NCBI GenBank assembly: GCA_011800805.1
Contig: MPNW01000751.1
Span: 56,118-120,117 of the forward strand
Source: Hirudo medicinalis
Lineage: Eukaryota; Annelida; Clitellata; Hirudinida; Hirudinidae
Direction: 5' to 3'
Length of the DNA stretch: 64,000 bases
Position numbers and translations under genes: made by a program. How positions within the stretch are numbered: position 1 is the stretch's first letter; each line of letters begins with the position of its first letter. Shown here in pieces: positions 50,915 through 61,964 of the stretch. The notes under the pieces are model-generated. The model saw only the letters and a list, made by a program, of their open reading frames with translations, searched no databases and was not told the origin of the DNA.

Positions 50915-52501
50915 TCACTGCCTCCTCAAGTTTTCCAATCTGGCTTCTATGTCGAGGTCGGCATCCGACAGACCGCCCGCGGTCACGGGAGTGGGCTGCT
51001 TGCCGGCCGTTGCGCCGATCTTGTTGCCGGTCGACGGCAAGTCTTGAAAAGTTTTGTTAAATAATTCAAAAATTGACAGATGTTACGTTTTCAAGAAAGA
51101 AAGCAAATGAATCTTTAAAAATCTGGCATTACTCATTTGGAATGTGACAAATTTCACTTTTAAATGAAAGACCCACCTGAAAGTTGGTCTGCCATTTGAA
51201 GGCCTAACTCATCCAGGACCTGAGCGACAATGGCTTCGCTACAAAGATCATTCACAAATGAAAGATGTTATTTTGAAAAGGAGAGTGTAATTTGTAATTA
51301 CATAAATTAACAATAACTTTGTAATAATCTAACTGAATATTAGTTAGTCACCCAAGTTATGCTCAATTGGAATACAAAAATGTGTGTACCTTTCTTCCTC
51401 ATCATCTTCATCGCCCATGGCATCGTCGATTGCATCATTCATCATTTCTTCCTTCATGTCCATAATTTCTGACTGTTTCTCGAATTCTCTCATAATCTGT
51501 TGTATTTGAGGAAGCTTCATCTGAAAATGGCAAAAGCAAGTGATTGTAATAAAATCTCTTCAAAAAATAAGAAACAAAGTTTAAGAAAAACACAGCAGCC
51601 AAAAACATGAATCAATTTGAAGGTGAGAATTAAGAAAAATTTGAACTTTTGAGGCATTTCCATCATTTAAATCCTCCTTCTCAACAATAATTCAAAAGCT
51701 CAGGTCATTTCTTAGAGAAGCATCTCCAACAAAAAACAAAGGCCAAATTGTTTGGCAAATTTTACAGAGATAATTGATCTGGAATTCTACATTAAAAGAC
51801 TTTACATGCATAACAACAAAAACAACAACAATAATAAGCAAAGTAGCATTGAAACATTTTATCAACATAGGCATAACTAAATAAGTTATTTTATAGTAAT
51901 CATCAAATTACTTATGACATTCTCACAACTCTCATGCAATGCTTAAAAGTCACATGATGTGAGACCAATTTGTGTTCTCTCTCCAAACTTATCCAAATAG
52001 CTACAACAGACTTGACCGACATTAGTACAACAACCTCACACAACTTTCAATTTACCTGTTTGTTCATCGTCATCATGGCTTTTGTGACACCCTTCATGGC
52101 CTGAGCCATGGCATCGTTGGATTTGAGGGTCTGAATCTTCAGACTCACTGCCTGGATATTTGCTCTCATCAGGATGAATTTCTTGACATATTTTCGAGTT
52201 CTAACTAAATCTTTGGCAAGAATTTTTACAGCATCCTAATAAATACAAATGTTTATGTCATTGCTGCAATTATTCAGATGCAAAGATAGATTGATTTAAT
52301 TTATTATTATTGTTGTTGTACATCTGAACACACCATTTGCCCTTGTTTTGCCATTTTCTTGATGTCCATGATAACTTTCTTTTCCTGGTTTTCCATACCT
52401 TGTCTTTCTCTATCAATATCCCTCATGGCTTTGTTTAGAGCCCTTTGGCTCTGCCTAAGCATTTCTTGTGGCGTTTTTTTACGTCCAAATATCCAAGACA
52501 T
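50915..52501 (-). CDS. CHMP2A: Charged multivesicular body protein 2A (ESCRT-III), 5 exons, complete
   Basis: ESCRT-III subunit that polymerises on membranes with CHMP3 and CHMP4 to drive budding away from the cytosol, cytokinetic abscission and nuclear envelope sealing, and is disassembled by VPS4. Exons in transcript order: 52,501-52,334; 52,235-52,056; 51,520-51,390; 51,238-51,177; 51,042-50,915. The sum is 669 nt, 222 aa, the same length as human CHMP2A, and all phases fit. It starts MSWIFGRKKTPQEMLRQSQR and has the basic helical hairpin (LVRTRKYVKKFILMRANIQA), acidic helices (MMNDAIDDAMGDEDDEE), VLDELGLQMADQL, and a C-terminal VPS4-binding MIM1 motif DLDIEARLENLRRQ. It lies head to head with the properdin-like gene, about 550 bp from that gene's TATA box. 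Confidence 0.96.
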
Positions 52502-53048
52502 TTTGAAATATTACTCTGAAAAATTCGCATATGATGATTAATCACTGAGTAAACTTCCCGTTCTCGAAATCTTGAAAGTTTATTTGACAATTAAACTTCA
52601 GTATAGCAAAATGTACTAACGTGACGGTATATGTCCTAATTAAGGCGACAATATGTTTCTAAATCAACAGAATAATTGCCCGAAACTGACTGAAGAGAAA
52701 TGTTTATGTTATACATGTAAACCAACGATTAAATATATATCGTGATTCACCGCAATTTATTCTTTTGCAATTAAATGAAGCTGCCACTGTTTCATTTTGC
52801 TTATTTATTGGTACTATTTTTTTTTGTCAAAGATTTCATTATAAAAAAAATCGATTTAACAAAACTTTCAAAAAATAGCGAGTACGGATGGCCTTAATTG
52901 ACCTTAAAAAACTTTCACTGCCATCTCATCTTAATTACTTAATGTTTTTCAAAGGACAGGGAAATAATGTGTACCAGTGTGTAGTACACTCCGCTGGAGC
53001 CGAGACCGGTTGGAAAAGCGCAATCGATAGAAGATGATAATGGAAGAG

Positions 53049-53077
53049 TATAAAACCACATTGCACACCAGCTGGTG
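53049..53077 (+). promoter_or_regulatory. TATA box and E-box palindrome of the TB/TSR gene
   Basis: TATAAAA at 53,049-53,055 lies upstream of a short non-coding first exon that ends at a good donor (CCAGAG|GTATGT, 53,119). A perfect 12 bp palindrome CACCAGCTGGTG with E-box CAGCTG sits at 53,066-53,077, close to the expected transcription start. This is the only clear TATA promoter in the window and suits a tissue-specific or inducible gene. Confidence 0.6.
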
Positions 53078-54625
53078 CTGCTGAGAACATTTCACCAGTT
53101 GGTACCGTTACTACCAGAGGTATGTGGATGAAAATAAATTATTAACTTAGGTTTACATTTGTTGTCTGAGTATTCATTTATTTTGTGTATTTTGAATCGT
53201 CAAGATTTAGGAAAACTTTAGATTTACCCAAAGAGAATAAATATTTACATTGGAAAAATCTTGACTGCGCTAAAGATTTCATAATTGCAGCATTTAAGAA
53301 GGATTTTTGTTAAAATAAAATATTTTATCCAATTTTCCAGATTGAACTTTTTTTTTGACTCCTATCAATCTCCTATTTCTATAGAAATCATAGCGAAATG
53401 TCAAATTTTTGTTTCGCGTCAATATTAGTTTAACCAAGCAAATATGCAATATTTAAATAAACTGGTGCGAATAAAATCTGATTGTGCACCTTTGTAACTA
53501 GCTCGTTTGGAAGTTCAACTGGGGGCCATCAATTCGATTCTTCTGTTTCGCTTATTCATTTGTAGTCATGTTTCAAACTTTCTAGAAACGCCGTCTTCAA
53601 TGGCCAATATGTCTACTTTTAAAATATATATATATATATAAACTTATATTTAATAATCAATTTTCAGTGACCTTATGAACTATTCATGCCACATAAATTT
53701 GTCACTCTTTTAAAACAGGATTCTATCCGCTGACCTGGTAAATATTGAAGCCAACAATATGGTCTTGATAACAATTTATTGTGTAAAAAATTATTTAAAT
53801 CACATTTGCGAAAATAAATGAGAACCCATAAACCCATAAAGTGTTTCAAGCATAAAAAGTAGTCAAAACTTCTTTGACAAATTGTAGCAGAAGCAAATGT
53901 GTCTATCATCGTGAAGGACTTCTTGAAAGGCCATAAAACCCAATCTTCTGTTTGTTTAAACATGCTTGTTTAAGTCGTCTTTGCTATCTTTGAATATTCA
54001 TCAGCTTAATTATTAACTCATTGGTGCTTTCGAAAGTTTTTCAATTCGCATCAAAACAAACATTCCATCAATAATAAATGGAGACAACTTCCCAAGAACT
54101 TAATTGGCCTCCATAACCGGACGAACTCATGCCATGATCCAATTTCCATCAGCGAATTTCTCCTGAGAGGCACGTATTTCGCTGGAAAAGCAAATCCCTG
54201 GAAGACATCAAGTTGCGGTTTTAGCGGTGGACTTGTTCATTAGAGGGCAGTAACCGTTCTTTATGACGCCTGGAAGGCAGACTATTTAGGTGCTGGTGTA
54301 AAAATCTTTTAATGGAAAAAGCGGGTTTTATGGCATATGTAAATAACAAGTTTCTGCGAAAACAGGTTTTTAAGGAAGTACGATAAAGTATTAGTTTGGG
54401 AAGTTGATTTTTCAATTGGATTCCAATATCTTAATGGAACGTCTGAGATGGAAGAATTTGTCACTTCATTGCATTGCTCAAGCTTCCTGTGTCTCTGTCA
54501 CATGACATTAAATGAATTATTTTGTTATTACAAGTATTCATTTTTAATTTATTTAATAAAATATAATCATCGAATATTTCATCAGCACTTAATTTGAACC
54601 GGAGTCCAATTTTCAATTCCAGGAA

Positions 54626-57600
54626 ATGAGGTTTTTTAGCAGAGGATTCATACCTGTCTGCTTCTTGGCAACCATTTTAATTTTGGAGACAGGGGTGGAG
54701 TCGACAGCTGGTTAGCATTATAATATTTTTGAATAAATTATGTATCTAATTATTTTTTTCAAGTTTTCCATGTTTCAATTTGAATGGAAAACTCAACAAC
54801 CCGTATGTGATATATGCCTGGACGACAGAAAAGAGCATTATTAGTTATAATTTAAACATATTCGTCTGCATTATTTCTATAATTATTAACTAGCTAATTA
54901 TAATAATTAATTAAGTTATTGCCAATTTTAGTAATAATAATAATAAAATATTTAACAACGATTATTCATTCTATGCGGTAGTAAGCAGTTGAACTGGGAG
55001 TGAACAAAATTTGTTGATTGGAACCACAATTACAAATACTCTTAAGTAATCTTACAACAAGAGGTTAACATATTGTCATAAAAAAGAAGTGACGATTATC
55101 ATTTACAAAATACAACAATAACAATATTATATTATTAGTATTATAATTATAATTATTTATAATTATTGTTATTATTATTATCATCATATTTTACCTGTTC
55201 GAGCATATAGAGAGCATGGTTCAACATGTATTGATTTGTATTCCTGGATTACATGAGCCATGGAAAGAGATAAACTGCGTAATAACGTGAGTGGATCAAT
55301 TACGTTGGAAAGCAGACGGTATTACGATGACCGGGAATAGCTCTGGGGAATATGTGAAAATAGCGGACAACGAAAGAGGAGCAGAAAATATTTTTTCATT
55401 TCACGAGATAATTAATCTGAAAAAATATTTTTTTTTTATAATTACCGTCATATTTAGATAAGACAATTAACAGGTCAGAAATGGAAAAAAGTGCAATGCA
55501 TTTGATTTCATTTCTTTGCATAAAAATTAACAAAAATCACCTGTGATTTTATTTCAACAGTTAAGGCGTACTGCTTCAAAGTTTACAATCGATATCAAAA
55601 CGGCTGCACTGGTCTCTCAATCAAGAAAAGTGATGATATCGATGGTATCAAGGATACCTGTTGTCTTGATAATGATACCTCCGGTCAGCCAGCCGCAGGT
55701 TATGCCCACCTGGTGAGTTGATAAATAATTAAACAAGTACTTGTTCCTACAACGAGTGTATGCGTAAGAATGCATATCGAGGGATGTTTTTTGAAGCGGT
55801 AACAACATCCAATTTGCACCTCGTTAGATGATTGTCTTGTGGATGATTGATTTTTGTTTGGTAATGGAACATGGTGATTATATTTATTCGTATTTTGTGA
55901 TGCCATTCCTTTTTTACTCATCCATTCTGCCTTTCCTTAGGAAAATCTCAAGGCCACCCAAATGAGACCACTTAGAATAGTTTTTCTTTTTACCTTTAAA
56001 CAAGTCAAATCTGTAAAAAGATTAAACAAAAAATTATGTAACCAATTATCCTTCGATAATTATGATGCTATGTCCTACTTAGGTGTGCAGGTTGGCCGAA
56101 TGGGCTGCGTTCCTGCGTGCGGTCATAATAGCAACAAATAGTAATGTGTCGTGTTTGCAACCGTGCACCGCCAGGGAGCGCCCTCGGGTAGGTGCGCTAT
56201 ATAAATGGTAGATCGACTAAAAAGTGCCTTCACATCCCATTCGGATACATAAGGCACTCAAAATATCGACTAAATACAAATTAATCATGCCGTTAGTTAT
56301 ACTCTAAAAATGACAATTCAATTCGCGAATTACACAAATTCAAGTACGAATTATTCTTGAGATTAACCCATACCCTCCACATTTCAGTCTCAACCACTGG
56401 GCTTTCCCGGCTATTTCATGTGCGACAGGTGCCCATATCTTAGCCCAAGCAACAAGACAACAACAGACAGCTACCACCACCGCAAAGAACACCATTTCAT
56501 CAGAAAATACAAACATCAGAACCTCAAGAAGAATCAATGGAAATTGAAAGCATCCAAGTCTGCCCTCCTGCCAAACCATTCGTCTTCTTTCCTCGTCCCC
56601 AAGAAGGACTGGAAAACCGGCAACGTCAACGAATGGTACTTGAACCAGGAGAGGAAGAAGCTCAACAAGCAGAAGGAAAACAAGCTTTCAAATTCCGTGA
56701 TCTCAGAATCCGAGAGCGACGCCAACCAACAGCAGACGACACGAGCAACTGCCACGCAGGAAATAACGACTTCAAGAACTCCCACAACACAACATACCAT
56801 TCGTGACGACACCACGAAGTCGAAACTGTGGATGACCGACGGAGGGCCCGTCTCAACGAAGAGTTACAGACATCATTATCATCATTATCATCATCACCAT
56901 CGTCCAAAACATCATCATCATCATCGCTACCATCATAGAAAGACGAGCGAAGTCTCAACTGCTTTCAGTTTGGCTCGTACGACGGCTACTGCCACAAAAA
57001 TAGAGGATGACAACGCTGATGGTTGGCAGTCGATGCATTTGTAACCTGAATTACATTTCCTATGTATTATGTAATGTTTCTTATTTATTTATTTATTGAT
57101 TACGTAAAGTAAAGCCCATTACATTTGAATATTCTTTAAAGTGTCATCAAGAGTGTCAAAGTCAAAGATGGTAGATGAAAAGAAACGGTTTAAATACATT
57201 TACAAATCTGTCAATGTGGTTATATTATTATTAATATTATTATTATCATCATTATTACTATTATTATTACTAATGTTATTATTATTATAATAATTTACAA
57301 GTATTTTAATCGCTAACATTATCTTTATTTATTAATATTGTTATTAGTTATTAATGTATTTGTATAAGTAATATTACAAATATGAAGTTTGAATTTCAAG
57401 ACTCCATGTGGAGTTCCTGGTCTGATTGGACTCCTTGCGTCAACACAGGGAAGGAATGCGTGCAGAGAAGAACAAGGTCATTTGCTCAGCAGGCATAATT
57501 GGATATTGATGTAACAATGTATTAAGTTTACCAACATAACATTTGAACATTAGCATTTAAAAAATATGCCATTAATTTAAAATCTCAAAATTAATTATTA

Positions 57601-59270
57601 TTACGCAATTATGCAATATTTCGATTGCAAACAAATTAAAAATTGCAAAGAAACTAAAAATCAGTACGAAAAAAAAAAATTTCTCAGGTTCTGCTTGATT
57701 GCCTCCTGCCCGAAGATCACCGGAGTTGATTACGAGGAGAGATCATGTCTCGACCTCACAGAAACCAGCTGCTCTCAGATGAAGAACAAGATGCTGAGAA
57801 GAAGCGAGAAGCACACCACGAAGATGATCAACATCCCAGTGTCATCCACGATAACCCCCGGGGGATCCTCTCCGCTGATAAAGACGTCAACAAGATCCTC
57901 GCTGATGTCAACGGCCGTGAAGGTTGGTGATGATGACAAGAGGAGGACATCCAAGTCTCTGAAGTCATCAGAACTTAAGGGGACTTCCCCACAAACTAAG
58001 AACACGAAACCAGGTAAGAACAAGTCCTCACCTGTACTTCTGTCTCCGCTGCTGAAGGGCGAAAAGTCCAAGAACCGTGAGAATGAAATTGGATCGATTT
58101 TTTTTATTGTCCAAATTTTTAAAAATCTCAACAGGTTGATATTTAATAAAAAAATAAATAAAAAAGAAAACTATATCAAATTAATTATTTTAAATATTGG
58201 AAAATACGTTTCAATATAAATTCATAATTTATCATTTAATGTATATAAATAAAATGTAAGTATTGCTCCAGTATTTTGTTGTAAAACAATCGATTTACAA
58301 ATTATTTTACGACTGTAACTAATGGCATTTCTTTGCTCGTAAAATTGGCAGCTGAAAGACAATACGAGTGGTCGGCATGGCAACCGTGCAGTGCGAGTTG
58401 CGGCGAGGGAATTCAGGTGAGAAAGAGGATATGCTTGATTGAACACCACCATCGTTCATCATCCAGTCACCTGGCGGCCAAAGGGAACTGCTCCGCTGAC
58501 ACTGTTGAGAAGAAATCTTGCAAGTTGAAGAACTGCCCAGGTGAATCAGTCTTTGTGGATAAGATGTCAAAAAATCTGTCTGTTTCAATATTCATTTAAT
58601 ATTAGAATTTTATTTTTAAATAATAGATCCTAACTCCTTCAATTAATAACGTCAATCACTTTTGTTAAGTATTTACTTACATTCCTCAGTATGCTTCACA
58701 TTCACTCCTTTTCCCAGTTGATGGAATTTGGTCGGAATGGAAAGTGGCATCGAACTGCACCTCAGCTCCATGTTCCGGTGAGGCAGGGGTAGTCACGTGG
58801 TCGAGGGCTTGCACCGACCCCTCTCCGGTGCACGGTGGTCGACCATGCCAGGGCAGGGATTGGAAAAGAGAGGTCTGCTATAACAACTCTGGATGTCTCG
58901 GAAAAGGTTATTATTTCATTCATTATTTTCAATCATATCCATCCAATCAGTTTTGGTGATTATTCAACCTTTACAATCAGTCGATGGCGGTTGGTGCCCC
59001 TGGAGAAATTGGGTCAAAAGTTCAAAGGGCAGCGTCAGGTTAAGGACATGCGAGTGCCCACCCCCAGTGAACGGAGGAGAACATTGTCAAGGTGACGTCA
59101 CTATGTTATTATTATATAATATAATGTGTAATAATATAATGTCTATTAAATATGAATAAATTATTACAATGTGTTATTATTGTTGTTATCATCATGGTAG
59201 TATCTTTTATTTTTTTTGCAGGACCGAGCGAACAGACGTTAAACAATGCAGCAGCAGCAACAACAACAGC

Positions 59271-59301
<31 letters not shown>

Positions 59302-59590
59302 GCGACAAAACAAAGAACCAAAACAAAGGATTCCTCCAAAGGTAGGTTGCTTTTTAGGCTTCAGTAAAGTTTTTGTGTAACGAATGTTAACTAATAAAGT
59401 TAATATCATGTAAAATATGATCTAAATTATCATAAAGTTATCATATTATTACGCTATCGTTATTACAGCACTTCAAAGTAAAAGATTTTACATCTTAACA
59501 AAATTTTGTATAACGACGACGACGACGACGACGATGATGATGATGATGATGATGACGACGACGATGATGATGATGATGATGATTATGATA

Positions 59591-59643
<53 letters not shown>

Positions 59644-60098
59644 GNGATCATGATGATGACGATTATGATGATGATGATCATCATTATTATCATCATTAGT
59701 ATGACGACGACGACGACGACGACGATGATGATGATGATGATGATGACGACGACGACGATGCTTCGTGTTTTATTTTAGACTGCGATGATGACCCTGGATC
59801 GGGAGATGGAAGTGACATCAGTTGTGACCAGGTAACGTCAATTTTATTAATTATTCGAATTTAATGAATTCCATTATAATGTAATAATTAATTTAATTCC
59901 TTTATTAATTAAATAATAATTTAGGAAACAACTGAGAAGAAATCACAGAGATCTCTCGTTCGACCAGCCAACAGGCGAACATTTGAAGATGAAGACTACG
60001 AAGATGATGACATCATCGATGATGATGATGATGATGATGATAACGTTGCCGATGACGATGAAGAAGATGATGATGATGGCAGCGGAGATTTGAAATGA
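54626..60098 (+). CDS. Secreted properdin-like protein: TB domain plus four TSP1 repeats and acidic tail
   Basis: Coding exons: 54,626-54,710; 55,561-55,712; 56,388-57,040; 57,369-57,476; 57,688-58,013; 58,352-58,540; 58,718-58,906; 58,981-59,091; 59,222-59,341; 59,779-59,831; 59,925-60,098, together 2160 nt (719 aa) with consistent phases. Residues 1-28 are a signal peptide (MRFFSRGFIPVCFLATILIL...). A TB-type domain follows: AYCFKVYNRYQNGCTGL ... CCL ... CDRCP, the cysteine order of the N-terminus of vertebrate properdin, with the same ten residues between the first two Cys. About 200 residues rich in Lys, Ser, Thr and His come next. The thrombospondin type 1 repeats are MWSSWSDWTPC, YEWSAWQPCSASCGEG, GIWSEWKVASNC...GGRPCQG, and a short GGWCPWRNWV...NGGEHCQG. 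A Thr-rich linker and a Asp/Glu-rich end (FEDEDYEDDD) finish the chain. Properdin stabilises the complement alternative-pathway convertase; that function here is only inferred. The exon 5 acceptor (57,369) was chosen by phase. A general TSR matrix protein is the alternative. Confidence 0.8.
56087..56283 (+). mobile_element. tRNA-derived SINE-like repeat, copy C
   Basis: The most complete copy: box A-like TGGCCGAATGG at 56,093-56,103, box B-like GTTTGCAACC at 56,153-56,162, then CCAGGGAGCGCCCTCGGGTA, GCGCTATATAAATGGTAGA and AAAGTGCCTTCACATCCCAT, ending in TACATAAGGCACTCA. It lies in the intron between the TB exon and exon 56,388-57,040 of the properdin-like gene, about 105 bp before the acceptor. 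Confidence 0.7.
59510..59760. repeat. (GAC)n-(GAT)n compound microsatellite with one N
   Basis: The block GAC then GAT then GAC appears twice, on both sides of an N at 59,645. It lies in an intron of the properdin-like gene just before two exons that encode Asp runs. A contig join is likely at the N. Confidence 0.9.
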
Positions 60099-61964
60099 CG
60101 AGATAAAAAAGTTGGATCTTTGTAATTTTATTTTTGTTTTTCAGTTGATTGAGATAATCTAAAATGAAATGAATGCAGAGTAGTTAAAAGGGATTTTGTG
60201 CTCTACATTAAAATGTATCATATATTAAATCATATTTTCATAATTTAATAATATGGATCACATCCCATGAGCTTATTATTATTATTATTATTATTTGTAA
60301 TTAAGAAAACGCAGCGAGAGATTCCATGTTTTTCCATGATTAGAACTTAATTAAGTTTAATATCATTTCAATGTGATTTCAGGATTTTCTGATGTGAGGA
60401 TGCACTGCTACATCGAGAAGAATTGTTTAGATATCATTTTCTGTCCGCCTCTTTAGATCGCGCTTTTCCAAGTTGCAAGATTTCAGATTGGATCGTTTAC
60501 GCTTGCTAGATGTTTGTGAGATCATGGCAGGTGGACACAAGTCGATAAACTTATTTACTTGAAAGTGTTGGAACTTAAACGGGCTATTTAATGCAAGTTT
60601 TTTTCTTCCGTCGTTTTAAACTGCTTCAATTATTCATTTTTCTTTGTTTTAAATTTACCGAGTTACGCATTCTTTGGATAATTGTTCACTCAACAAAACC
60701 AGTCATTGGCAATAACGAAGACGGCTTTTGAAAGTTTTATTCGCTTTAAATTCGTTTAAAATAGTAAACAAAAAGGGACGTGTTTTTTTTTTAAGTTTGA
60801 CGATCAATTTCTTGCGGTAGCAATTTTTTTAAAGTCGTCACAATTTCAATCCTCTGTTTAGACATGCACTTTACGTAGTTGCAACATTTTTCTGTTGCTA
60901 ATTTTTCAATTTTAGAAAATAATGTTATTTTCATCATTCAAAATTATGCAATGTGTTTTTATTTTTAACTTTTTCAAAAATATGCTTCACACTCTGACAT
61001 TTGGGCCGAAATAAGAACATCCATTACTTATGCATTTTTGGCCCGTTTTTCGATTCAAATCATCAAAAATTGTCGAAAGACCATTTTCTCGTCGTCTGAA
61101 GAAAGATGTTTGATATACAACTCACCGTTTAATTGATGTCTGAGACGTCATTTGTGAAAGGCCAAATGAGTTTCGCAAATTCCAAAGTCATAACATGTTC
61201 TGATCGGAGTCTAGTGAGAGTTAATAATAAAATGATGTGACGTTGATGTTTCTGACATTCATTAAAAATAGTAATGTTAATAATAATATTAATAGTAATA
61301 ACTGTATTTTGTGAATGATCTGGACATTGGTGACAATTTTATTTCGATGGCTGTTGAGAAGTTTAATTAGACATGTAAGGAGACATAATGCAGTTATAGA
61401 TTAAAGATGAATTGCTATTGAATTGTTGTTGAATCACATACAATATTTAAGTCACTAAACCAATGATACAGGATTTTCCTGTAAAGTTTCACTTTCAAAC
61501 ATAGCTCTTCTAATTGTTGGGAGTTACTTTTATTTCACAAATGACAAAAAAAACAAGGTTGTTAGGCCATCGTCTGAAACTTTGTTCATGTTGTGTTTAT
61601 GTCCCAGCAGAATTTAGGTAAACGTTTCACGTAGTTGACTTAAAAACAAGAAGCTCAAAACAAACCAAAAAATTTAGCTATTTATGGAAATTTTCAGGTG
61701 ATGCTCTCCAAATATACCTAAACAAGGTAACCGACCAACTATCTTAATGAATGAGGCCATGTATGTAACACATCTTCAATAAATTTTAAATTAAAATCTT
61801 TCGCTAAGAAGTCATTGATTCACTTGGAATAGTTTTTGAAGTGTCAGATTTTCGACGAAGCGCTGTCTAAATGAGTGAACCGGATCATCTGATACTTACG
61901 GAGCGGCGCATGTTTTGTGTGGGTGTCCGAATTTTAAAATTCAAAATTAGATACTTATTTTGAT
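60099..61964. other. Spacer between the properdin-like gene and the ankyrin gene
   Basis: AT-rich, with a (TTA)n patch near 60,274-60,294 and several T-runs. It should hold the 3'UTR of the upstream gene and the promoter of the next. No other gene seen. Confidence 0.5.
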
